In this document: positions 35,333 through 42,570 of the stretch, one piece after another
Layout of the letters: every line of letters begins with the position of its first letter
Position numbering within the stretch: position 1 is the stretch's first letter
NCBI RefSeq assembly: GCF_014779655.1
Contig: NZ_JACXYX010000001.1
Span: forward strand, 410,561 to 474,560
DNA: 64,000 nt
Source of the DNA: Nocardioides ganghwensis
GTDB lineage: Bacteria > Actinomycetota > Actinomycetes > Propionibacteriales > Nocardioidaceae
Reading direction: 5' to 3'
Notes under the pieces: model-generated
The model's input: the letters and a program-made list of their open reading frames with translations, nothing else
The model's database searches: none
Told to the model about the DNA's origin: nothing
Position numbers and translations under genes: made by a program

Positions 35333-35391
35333 AAGTTCTGGTTTTCGTCAAGATTTCGTTAACGTTGGGGTCCCATTCCTAGGAGACTCCC

Positions 35392-36255
35392 ATGGTGGAT
35401 CCCATGCGTCCGGCCAGCTCCGCCCTCGTGGCGCTCGCGCTGGCGCTCTCGACGACCGTGTCCCTGACCGCGCTGACGCTCGTACCGGCGCACGCCATGC
35501 GCCAGGGGACGACCGGCGACGACGTCATCTCCGGGACCTCGCGCGCCAACCGCATCATGTCGCTGGGTGGCCGCGACCGGGTCACCGGCAAGGGCGGAAA
35601 CGACACGATCTATGCCGGCAAGGGCAACGACCAGGTCACCGGGGACAACGGCGATGACTGGATCACCATGCAGCCGGGCAACGACTGGGTCTCCGGCGGC
35701 AGCGGCAACGACCGGGTCGACGGCGGCCAGGGCGACGACGTGATGTACGGCGGGGACGGCAACGACAAGCTCACCTCCAACGCCGGGAACGACGTCGTCC
35801 ACGGGGAGGCGGGCGACGACCTGCTCGGCGGCAACGACGGCGACGACCAGCTCTTCGGCGGCGACGGGTCCGACAAGCACATCGGGGGTGCCGGCGCCGA
35901 CCACATCGACGGCGGTGCCGGTGACGACGGCGCCATCCAGGGCGGGCCCGGCGACGACGTCCTGATCGACGGCCCGGGCAACGACTGGCTGGTGAAGGGC
36001 GACGAGGGCAACGACGTCATCTTCCTCGGCCCCGGTGCCGACAAGGTGTTCGCCGAGCAGGGCGACGACACGATCTACGTGCTGCCCGATGGGCAGGAGG
36101 ACCGGATCCACTGCGATGACCCGAAGCAGGGGGACAGTGGCGTCGACCGCGTTGTCTACGTGGGCTGGCGCGACCCGCTCGACGTCATCGACTACCGCGG
36201 GACCTGCGACATGGTGACGGTGACCCAGGAGCTCCCGCCGGGTTGGCCCTACTGA
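35392..36255 (+). CDS. Secreted RTX-type (hemolysin-type calcium-binding repeat) protein
   Basis: 287 residues. Signal peptide of about 35 residues ending VPAHA. Residues 40-230 are nonapeptide repeats of the GGxGxDxxx type (GGRDRVTGKGGNDTIYAGKG, GGSGNDRVDGGQGDD and so on) that bind calcium in a parallel beta roll. The end (EDRIHCDDPKQGDSGVD, ending GWPY) is a family-typical closing segment with one disulphide pair. AGGAGA lies 5 bases before the ATG. The 59-base upstream gap is strikingly AT-rich for this genome and likely holds the promoter. Binding or structural role at the surface; no enzyme domain. Confidence 0.85.
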   Translation: MVDPMRPASSALVALALALSTTVSLTALTLVPAHAMRQGTTGDDVISGTSRANRIMSLGGRDRVTGKGGNDTIYAGKGNDQVTGDNGDDWITMQPGNDWVSGGSGNDRVDGGQGDDVMYGGDGNDKLTSNAGNDVVHGEAGDDLLGGNDGDDQLFGGDGSDKHIGGAGADHIDGGAGDDGAIQGGPGDDVLIDGPGNDWLVKGDEGNDVIFLGPGADKVFAEQGDDTIYVLPDGQEDRIHCDDPKQGDSGVDRVVYVGWRDPLDVIDYRGTCDMVTVTQELPPGWPY

Positions 36256-36276
36256 CGACCCCCGCCCGGGGCACCC

Positions 36277-37629
36277 TCACGCCGCGAACAGCAGGTACAG
36301 GCCTCCGACGGTGAACCCCACCATCGCGAGCAGCAGCGGCAGCTGACCGGTCAGCTGGTGCCGCCGCGGCAACAGCTTGACGGCGCGGTCGTGTGCGGCC
36401 ACGACGCCCACGACGTGCCCCAGCGCCACCGCGAGGACCTTGGTGACCGCGAGGAACGTGGGGTGCATCGACAGCCAGTAGTTGACCTGCAGGTCGGCCG
36501 TGCCGAGGTAGTCGTCGCCGCGGGTGAACGGGTCGCTCAGCTGGATGACCGTCTGCTGGCCGTACTCGACGAAGTAGGTCAGGTAGTGCGCGACGATGTA
36601 GCCGACGATGATCGGCACCACCGAGTGGGCGAAGAGGTCCGGCAGCGCGCGCCGCGGCGTGCCGGGCGTGACTCCGGTGGCCATCGTCGCAGCCGTCAGG
36701 ACCACCCCCACGCCGGCGGAGAAGGCCACGAGGGCGAGCGTGTCGGGCAGGACCCGGGGCATCGACATCTCCTGGACCACGCCCAGCCAGGCGGTCGACT
36801 CGCGGAAGGAGTCGAAGGCGGTGCTGCCGAACAGCACGGCCACGACCGCCACCAGTCCGGGGCGGGCCACGACGGTGTCGAGGTTGGCCAGCGGGCTCCG
36901 CAGCACCAGCCGCCCCTCGCGCCGGCCCCAGACCGACAGCTTCGCCACGAGCGAGGAGTAGACCTCGAACGGGTCGGCGCGCGCCAGGAAGGTGGTGCCG
37001 AACAGGGCTGAGCCGACGAACATGATGCCGAGGTAGGCGGCGCACCACAGGCGTACGGGGCCGAGGTCGGTGGAGCCGGGGTAGACCAGCTCGAGCCAGA
37101 CGAAGGAGAACAGCCCGGCCGCCGCCGGCCAGTAGCCCAGGCGCGCCGGATAGGCGTACAGGCCCTCACCCTCCCGGACGCCGGAGACCTTCGCGAACAG
37201 CATGCTGATCGTGCGCGCCGGGCTGATCGCCCGGAACACCGGTCCGAGCAGCAGCGAGGCGGGCACCAGCCCGACCCAGAGCAGCACGTAGAACGTGCCG
37301 AGGAATGGGTTGATCAGGGTGTCCTGGCCGAAGACCGCCGCCGCGCCCACGTAGAGGAAGAACGCCATGCCCAGCACCCGCGCCGCTACGGCCAGAGCGG
37401 TCGAGGAGACGAACCGGTCCAGCCACTCCGGTGCGGGGCGCCCGCTGGTCGCGGGGTCGTAGCGCGGCTCGCGCCAGGCGACGGCCAGGACGGTGAAGGA
37501 GATGACAAGGGCGGCCACCGCGCCGGCGATGGCGAGCTCGGAGGGGATCGGCAGGTCCTTGGCGCCACCGAGGCCGTGCGCCGAGATCGCCCCGCCCACG
37601 TCGGACAGGTGCGTGCCGGAGGCGCCCAC
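36277..37629 (-). CDS. Polytopic membrane protein of unknown function (fenitrothion-hydrolase-labelled family)
   Basis: 450 residues, mostly membrane helices; about ten are visible (for example 33-52, 82-102, 111-130, 160-180 and 430-449). The N-terminus SGTHLSDVGGAISAHGLGG is His-containing and probably outside. Homologues in actinomycetes carry the label fenitrothion hydrolase, but no hydrolase motif is visible. His residues in VPIIVGYIVAHYLTYF and LSMHPTFLAVTK lie near membrane faces and could bind metal. GTG start is 2 bases after the stop of the upstream lipoprotein gene, so the two are an operon. Confidence 0.65.
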   Translation of the reverse strand: MGASGTHLSDVGGAISAHGLGGAKDLPIPSELAIAGAVAALVISFTVLAVAWREPRYDPATSGRPAPEWLDRFVSSTALAVAARVLGMAFFLYVGAAAVFGQDTLINPFLGTFYVLLWVGLVPASLLLGPVFRAISPARTISMLFAKVSGVREGEGLYAYPARLGYWPAAAGLFSFVWLELVYPGSTDLGPVRLWCAAYLGIMFVGSALFGTTFLARADPFEVYSSLVAKLSVWGRREGRLVLRSPLANLDTVVARPGLVAVVAVLFGSTAFDSFRESTAWLGVVQEMSMPRVLPDTLALVAFSAGVGVVLTAATMATGVTPGTPRRALPDLFAHSVVPIIVGYIVAHYLTYFVEYGQQTVIQLSDPFTRGDDYLGTADLQVNYWLSMHPTFLAVTKVLAVALGHVVGVVAAHDRAVKLLPRRHQLTGQLPLLLAMVGFTVGGLYLLFAA

Positions 37630-37631
37630 GC

Positions 37632-38066
37632 TCAGCGGACCTCGAGCTGCAGCACGATGAGGTCGGGGTCGTGGCTCTCGACCTCGACCACACCGGGCCG
37701 GTCGATGGTGATCTCGTGCTCGGAGGCGCCCGCCTCGTAGGAGATGTCCTGCTCCGGCGTGCTGTGGACGTGGAGCTCCCCGGCCTCGTCGGCGTCGATG
37801 GTCAGCACGAGGGTCTGGTCGACGCCGAGCTCGACGCGCTCGCCGTTGGGGGTGAAGCTGTCGCCCTCGCGGGTCACCGTCACGGCGACCGTGTCATCGT
37901 CGGTGGAGGGGGACTGCGACGTCGCAGACGGGTCGGTGTCTCCGTCGGCGGAGGGGGACTGGGACGTCGCAGGCGGGTCCGTGTCACCGTCACCACCACA
38001 GGCGGACAGCGCCGCGGCCAGGACGAGGACGACGGGGGCGAGACGCGCGAGGACGCGACCGGACAC
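37632..38066 (-). CDS. Lipoprotein with cupredoxin-like C-terminal domain
   Basis: 144 residues. The signal ends in the lipobox LAAALSAC, so it should be a lipid-anchored surface protein. A Ser/Thr/Asp/Pro linker carries a duplicated DGDTDP-ATSQSPS segment, with matching DNA repeats. The C-terminal 95 residues form a small beta sandwich (VAVTVTREGDSFTPNGERVEL, VLTIDADEAGELHVHSTPEQ, ending VVEVESHDPDLIVLQLEVR). The pattern resembles cupredoxins; HVHS and ESHDPD are possible metal ligands but a full copper set is not seen. GAAGGAG precedes the GTG. Coupled to the polytopic membrane gene. Confidence 0.7.
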   Translation of the reverse strand: MSGRVLARLAPVVLVLAAALSACGGDGDTDPPATSQSPSADGDTDPSATSQSPSTDDDTVAVTVTREGDSFTPNGERVELGVDQTLVLTIDADEAGELHVHSTPEQDISYEAGASEHEITIDRPGVVEVESHDPDLIVLQLEVR

Positions 38067-38140
38067 AGGCAACTCCTTCGGTGGTGCAGGGCTCTGCCAG
38101 AATCCCATGAGGACAAAGGACTCCGACGAGAGGGCACCAC

Positions 38141-38173
38141 ATGAGTGAGCGCAGCGAGTGCGTGCATGAGTGA
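38141..38173 (+). other. Ten-codon leader reading frame overlapping the acyltransferase start
   Basis: ATG 38141 to TGA 38173 encodes MSERSECVHE and overlaps the ATG at 38166. AGAGGG lies about 10 bases upstream. It could couple or tune initiation of the acyltransferase, or be chance. The sequence ATGAGTGA occurs at both starts. Confidence 0.3.
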
Positions 38174-39635
38174 ACGGCTCCGGCCGCGGGACCTGGCCAT
38201 CCTGGCCGCCGAGTCGCCCACGACGCCCATGCACAACGCCACGGTGGAGATCTTCGACCCGGGCACGTCCGGCTTCGACCACGACCGGCTCGTGCAGCTG
38301 ATCGCCGACCGGATCGCCTTCGTCCCCCGCTACCGCCAGCGACTGCAGCTCGTGCCGGGCCGGCTGGCAAACCCGGCCTGGGTGGACGACGAGAACTTCG
38401 ACCTCGGCTACCACGTACGCCGCTCCGCGCTGCCGCGTCCCGGCTCCATGGACCAGCTGCGCGAGCTCGTCGCCCGCATCGCGTCGCGCCCGCTCGACCG
38501 CAGCCGTCCGCTGTGGGAGTGCTACTTCGTCGAGGGCCTCGAGCACGGCCGCGTCGCCCTGCTCACCAAGAGCCACCAGATCCTCGTCGACGGCCGCGAG
38601 ACCGTCGACATCGGCCAGGTCCTGCTCGACACGTCCGCGGACCGGTCCACGCTGGGCCACGACGACGACTGGCGGCCCCGGCGCGCGGCGGGGCCGGTGG
38701 CGGCCGCGCTCAACGCGGTCACCGACAGCCTCGAGCGGCCGAGCACGGTCTGGATGACCACCCGCGCCAACGCCGAGGCGCTGGGCCGACGGGCCTCCGC
38801 CTCGGGCGCCCGGGTCGCCGAGGTCGCCCACGCGCTGTCCGGGCGTGGCCCCGTGCACTCCACCCCGGTGCACCGCCGGCTCTCGCAGCAGCGGCGCTTC
38901 GTCACCGTCCGCACCGAGCTGCCCGACTACCGGGCGATCCGCGAGGTGCACGGCGGCACCGTCAACGACGTCATCCTCGCCACCCTCGCCGGCGGCCTGC
39001 GCGGCTGGCTGATGACGCGGGCCGAGTCGATGGCCGGCCTCAAGGCGATCAAGGCGTTCGTGCCCATGTCGGTCATCGACGACGAGCTCGAGGCGACCTC
39101 GCTCGGCAGCCAGGTCACCGGCCACGTGGTCAACCTGCCGATCAGCGAGCCCAGCCCGGTCGTACGCCTGCACCAGGTCAGCTACGACCTCAAGGCCCAC
39201 CGCGACAACGGCCGCAACGTCTCGGCCCGGCGGCTCTCCGGCATCGCGGGCTTCGCGCCGACCACCTTCCACGCCCTGGGGTCCCGGCTCGCAGCGGCCG
39301 AGCTGCGGCACGGCTTCCACGTCTCGATCACCAACGTGCCGGGTCCGCAGTTCCCGCTCTACGCCGACGGCGCGCGGATGCTGGAGTCGTACCCCGTCCA
39401 CCCGCTGCTGCCCGACCACCCGCTCGCGATCGGGGTGACGTCCTACGACGGCGGGGTGTTCTACGGCATCACCACCGACCGCGACGCCGTGCCCGACGCC
39501 GACCTCCTCGGCCAGTGCGTGCTCGAGTCGCTCGAGGAGCTCAAGGACTCCGCCTCCGACACCCGGCCGCGTGCCCCGCGCGGCCGCAAGGGCGCAGGGA
39601 CCAGGCGCCGGCCCCAGAAGGCAGGCCCCGAGTGA
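38166..39635 (+). CDS. WS/DGAT family acyltransferase with altered catalytic motif
   Basis: 489 residues of the wax ester synthase/diacylglycerol acyltransferase family, which uses acyl-CoA to make storage lipids. N-terminal AILAAESPTTPMHNATVEIF and the C-terminal WES_acyltransf part (VHLPISEPSP-like NLPISEPSPVVRLHQV, ITNVPGPQFPLYADGARM) are clear. The catalytic HHxxxDG motif reads HQILVDG (His 137 to Gly 143), so the second His, the general base in this superfamily, is Gln. The protein may be inactive or have another activity. A basic tail (RGRKGAGTRRRPQKAG) ends it. Stop overlaps the next GTG. Confidence 0.85.
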   Translation: MSERLRPRDLAILAAESPTTPMHNATVEIFDPGTSGFDHDRLVQLIADRIAFVPRYRQRLQLVPGRLANPAWVDDENFDLGYHVRRSALPRPGSMDQLRELVARIASRPLDRSRPLWECYFVEGLEHGRVALLTKSHQILVDGRETVDIGQVLLDTSADRSTLGHDDDWRPRRAAGPVAAALNAVTDSLERPSTVWMTTRANAEALGRRASASGARVAEVAHALSGRGPVHSTPVHRRLSQQRRFVTVRTELPDYRAIREVHGGTVNDVILATLAGGLRGWLMTRAESMAGLKAIKAFVPMSVIDDELEATSLGSQVTGHVVNLPISEPSPVVRLHQVSYDLKAHRDNGRNVSARRLSGIAGFAPTTFHALGSRLAAAELRHGFHVSITNVPGPQFPLYADGARMLESYPVHPLLPDHPLAIGVTSYDGGVFYGITTDRDAVPDADLLGQCVLESLEELKDSASDTRPRAPRGRKGAGTRRRPQKAGPE

Positions 39636-39976
39636 CCCGCCGCTACGCCCCCTCCACGCTGCCCCGCCTCGCCGAGGACCGGGAGGCCGACGGCCCGCGG
39701 CTGGTCGACGCCGTCGTCGCCTCCGACGACGGCGAGGAGAGCGAGTACGCCGCGCTCATGACCGCTGCGGACGCCTCCGCCGAGCTGGTGGCCGGGCTCC
39801 CCGACGGTCGGCGACGCCGGGTCGTGGTCGTCGTCGAGACAGCCGACGTCGCCTCGCCCGCGACCTGGCGCGACGTGGTCGCGGTGCACGTCGACAGCGA
39901 CGACGACGCGGACCCCGACGACGACCTCGCGTGGTGGGCGACGCAGGAGGTCGACGACCTCCTCGCCTCCCTTTGA
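39632..39976 (+). CDS. Small acidic protein of unknown function (possibly DUF6912)
   Basis: 114 residues: TRRYAPSTLPRLAEDREADG, then RRRVVVVVETADVASPATW, ending DDDLAWWATQEVDDLLASL. The start and Trp-rich end resemble DUF6912 proteins of actinobacteria; confidence in that name is low. GTG overlaps the acyltransferase stop (GTGA), so the two are coupled. No catalytic motif. Confidence 0.65.
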   Translation: MTRRYAPSTLPRLAEDREADGPRLVDAVVASDDGEESEYAALMTAADASAELVAGLPDGRRRRVVVVVETADVASPATWRDVVAVHVDSDDDADPDDDLAWWATQEVDDLLASL

Positions 39977-40008
39977 GGCCCGCGGCCGTCTCTGACACGA
40001 TCAGCGGC

Positions 40009-41637
40009 ATGGACGCGATCACCTTTCCTCCGGCTCCCACCAACGAGCCGAACCTGACCTACGCCCCCGGCAGCCCGGAGCGGGAGACCCTCGTCGCCGA
40101 GCTGGCCCGGCTGGAGAAGAAGCAGCAGTCCTTCCGGGCCGTGATCGGCGGCAAGCGCCGCAACGGCGGCGGCGCGGAGATCAAGGTCGTCCAGCCGCAC
40201 GACCACGCCCACGTGCTCGGCACGCTGAAGAACTCGACGACCAAGGACGCCGAAGCCGCGATCAAGGCCGCTGCCGACGCCGCGCCGGCGTGGCGGGCGA
40301 TGCCGTTCGACGAGCGGTGCGCGATCCTGCTCAAGGCCGCCGACCTGCTGGCCGGTCCGTGGCGCCAGACGCTCAACGCCGCCACCATGCTCGGCCAGTC
40401 GAAGACCGCGTTCCAGGCCGAGATCGACGCGGCGTGCGAGCTGATCGACTTCTGGCGGTTCAACGTCCACTACGCCAAGCAGATCCTCACCGACCAGCCG
40501 ATCGCCAACAGCCCCGGCATCTGGAACCGCACCGACCACCGCCCGCTCGAGGGCTTCGTCTACGCGATCACGCCGTTCAACTTCACCGCGATCGCGGGCA
40601 ACCTGCCCACCGCGCCGGCGCTGATGGGCAACACGGTGATCTGGAAGCCGTCTCCGACGCAGCAGCTGGCCGCGTCGCTGACGATGGAGCTGCTCGAGGA
40701 GGCCGGCATGCCCCCCGGCGTGATCAACATGCTGCCCGGTGACGGCCTCGACGTCTCGAAGGTCGCCCTGGCCCACCGCGACCTCGCCGGCATCCACTTC
40801 ACCGGCTCGACCCCGACGTTCCAGCACCTGTGGCGCACGGTCGGGGAGAACATCACCGGCTACCGCTCCTACCCGCGCATCGTGGGCGAGACCGGCGGCA
40901 AGGACTTCATCGTCGCCCACCCCAGCGCCGACCCCGACGTGCTGCGCGTCGCGATGATCCGCGGTGCCTTCGAGTTCCAGGGCCAGAAGTGCTCGGCCGC
41001 GTCGCGGGCCTACGTGCCGAGGTCGGTGTGGGTGAAGATCAAGGACCAGCTGATCGCCGACACCGAGGCGCTGTCGATGGGCGACGTCACCGACCTGTCG
41101 CACTTCATGGGCGCGGTGATCGACGACCGGGCCTTCGCCAAGCACAAGGCCGCGATCGCGCGGGCCAAGCGCCAGAAGCACCTCACCGTCCTGGCCGGCG
41201 GTCAGACCGACGACTCGGTCGGCTGGTTCGTGCGGCCCACGATCGTGGAGTCGACCGACCCGACCGACCAGATGTTCTCCGACGAGTACTTCGGCCCGAT
41301 CCTCGCGGTCCACGTCTACGACGACGCGCGCTTCGAGAAGGTCGTCGAGCAGATGGAGTCGTTCGCCCCGTACGCCCTGACCGGGGCGATCATCGCCCAG
41401 GACCGGGCGGCCGTCGCGTGGGCCCGCAAGACGCTGCGCTTCGCGGCCGGCAACTTCTACATCAACGACAAGCCGACCGGTGCCGTCGTGGGCCAGCAGC
41501 CGTTCGGCGGCGGTCGCGCGTCGGGCACCAACGACAAGGCCGGCGCCGCGGTCAACCTGCTGCGCTGGACCTCGCCGCGCTCGATCAAGGAGACCTTCGT
41601 GCCGCCGAAGGACCACCGCTACCCGCACCAGGGCTGA
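40009..41637 (+). CDS. pruA: L-glutamate gamma-semialdehyde (1-pyrroline-5-carboxylate) dehydrogenase
   Basis: 542 residues, NAD-dependent oxidation of glutamate semialdehyde to glutamate, the second step of proline catabolism. ITPFNFTAIAGNLPTAPALM and the NAD-binding VIWKPSP are family marks; the catalytic Cys (about 328) is in FQGQKCSAASRAYVP and the Glu in GETGGKDFIV. The length is that of the monofunctional enzyme, without a PutA proline dehydrogenase domain; no putB gene is in view. The ATG follows CACGAT by 7 bases. A strong hairpin follows the stop. Confidence 0.94.
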   Translation: MDAITFPPAPTNEPNLTYAPGSPERETLVAELARLEKKQQSFRAVIGGKRRNGGGAEIKVVQPHDHAHVLGTLKNSTTKDAEAAIKAAADAAPAWRAMPFDERCAILLKAADLLAGPWRQTLNAATMLGQSKTAFQAEIDAACELIDFWRFNVHYAKQILTDQPIANSPGIWNRTDHRPLEGFVYAITPFNFTAIAGNLPTAPALMGNTVIWKPSPTQQLAASLTMELLEEAGMPPGVINMLPGDGLDVSKVALAHRDLAGIHFTGSTPTFQHLWRTVGENITGYRSYPRIVGETGGKDFIVAHPSADPDVLRVAMIRGAFEFQGQKCSAASRAYVPRSVWVKIKDQLIADTEALSMGDVTDLSHFMGAVIDDRAFAKHKAAIARAKRQKHLTVLAGGQTDDSVGWFVRPTIVESTDPTDQMFSDEYFGPILAVHVYDDARFEKVVEQMESFAPYALTGAIIAQDRAAVAWARKTLRFAAGNFYINDKPTGAVVGQQPFGGGRASGTNDKAGAAVNLLRWTSPRSIKETFVPPKDHRYPHQG

Positions 41638-41651
41638 CCGTCGTCGACACG

Positions 41652-41696
41652 ATCGGGGAGTGCCGGCCTGCCTGGGGCGAGCCCGTGCTCCCCGAT
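41652..41696 (+). terminator. Hairpin after pruA (ATCGGGGAG/CTCCCCGAT)
   Basis: A perfect 9-bp inverted repeat at 41652-41660 and 41688-41696 with a 27-base loop, 14 bases after the pruA stop. No T-run, as is usual in high-GC genomes. Confidence 0.5.
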
Positions 41697-41734
41697 GTCG
41701 CCGGGTGCAGGTCGGGAGTGGGAGGATCGACCGC

Positions 41735-41878
41735 GTGATCCCCCTTCACCTGGGCTCGCTGCACCCGTACGAGCAGGCGCTGACCCTGCTGCTGGCCTTC
41801 GGCCCGTTCGTGGTGCTCGGGTTCGTGGTGTGGCGGCGCCGGGGCGAGGACGAGCGGCGTACCTCCAGCGGTGAGTGA
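41735..41878 (+). CDS. Small single-helix membrane protein
   Basis: 47 residues: VIPLHLGSLHPYEQALTLLL, then a membrane helix (about 13-33) and a charged tail RRRGEDERRTSSGE. GGAGG at 41721-41725 is well placed before the GTG at 41735. This HPYE-plus-helix arrangement is common among tiny actinobacterial membrane proteins. Function unknown. A hairpin follows directly. Confidence 0.65.
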   Translation: MIPLHLGSLHPYEQALTLLLAFGPFVVLGFVVWRRRGEDERRTSSGE

Positions 41879-41880
41879 CG

Positions 41881-41904
41881 CAGGTTCTCGCACCCGAGAA
41901 CCTG
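41881..41904. terminator. Perfect 10-bp stem hairpin between convergent genes
   Basis: CAGGTTCTCG (41881-41890), loop CACC, CGAGAACCTG (41895-41904). It starts 2 bases after the small membrane gene and lies between it and the minus-strand DUF2505 gene, so it can serve both as terminator. Confidence 0.6.
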
Positions 41905-41950
41905 TCCCGCTCACCGCCCGTTCACGACCGCCCGGTCGTGCCAGGTGGAG

Positions 41951-42421
41951 CTAGCGCTTCAGCCACTCCACGCCGACCCGGTGCTCGACGTCGAGGGCGT
42001 GGCCGACCATCTCGGCGATCATCGACTCGATCTTCCCGCCGACCAGCGGGATCCGTACGCTCACCGCGAGCTCGACGGTCTCGGTCGTCGTGCCGCCGGC
42101 CTCGACCAGCACGAGGGTGCCGACCGCGTCGCCGGGCTTCCCGGGGATGGCGAGCTCCACGTCGGCGCCGTGCGCCGAGGTCCAGGTCTCGGTCTGCACG
42201 ATCACGATCTCGTCGCCGACGAACTTGCGGGCGAAGGCCGGGATGTCGTCGGCGGAGCGCACCTGCTCGATCCGCGCGACGTCGCCGTCGATGTCGACGG
42301 AGCCACGCACGACGCGCTGACGCTCGAGCACCGCCTCGCGGAACGCGACGTCGTCGAGCATGGCGGCCACGGCCTCGGCCGGGGCGTCGTACGTCAGCTG
42401 CTTGGTGAGCTTCGTGCTCAT
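41951..42421 (-). CDS. DUF2505 (START-like fold) protein
   Basis: 156 residues: MSTKLTKQLTYDAPAEAVAA, AMLDDVAFREAVLERQRVV and a later VRIPLVGGKIESMIAEMVGHAL. This matches DUF2505, a polyketide-cyclase/START-like lipid-binding fold of actinobacteria with unknown role. I chose ATG 42421; an earlier GTG at 42430 is possible. Convergent with the small membrane gene. Confidence 0.82.
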   Translation of the reverse strand: MSTKLTKQLTYDAPAEAVAAMLDDVAFREAVLERQRVVRGSVDIDGDVARIEQVRSADDIPAFARKFVGDEIVIVQTETWTSAHGADVELAIPGKPGDAVGTLVLVEAGGTTTETVELAVSVRIPLVGGKIESMIAEMVGHALDVEHRVGVEWLKR

Positions 42422-42558
42422 CGTGACCACCGCATCCTGTGTCGTCGTCGTGTGTCGTCGAGGGCCAGGACACGGGTCCGGACCAGGCGCCCATCATGGC
42501 CCAGATGCGGCCCCGACACGCAGCAAGGACCCCGTGTTGTGGTGGTCACACATGGGTC

Positions 42559-42564
42559 TAGGGT
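42559..42564 (+). promoter_or_regulatory. Promoter of the glutamate dehydrogenase gene (TTGTGG-N16-TAGGGT)
   Basis: The -10 box TAGGGT ends 6 bases before the GTG at 42571, and TTGTGG at 42537-42542 is a plausible -35. The transcript is predicted to be leaderless. Confidence 0.55.
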
Positions 42565-42570
42565 CGGAGC

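Noticed and set aside
41881..41904. A relic end of the insertion sequence seen at 63919, because both contain CGAGAACCT
   Set aside because: The shared stretch is nine bases and the rest differs; a simple terminator hairpin between convergent genes explains it.
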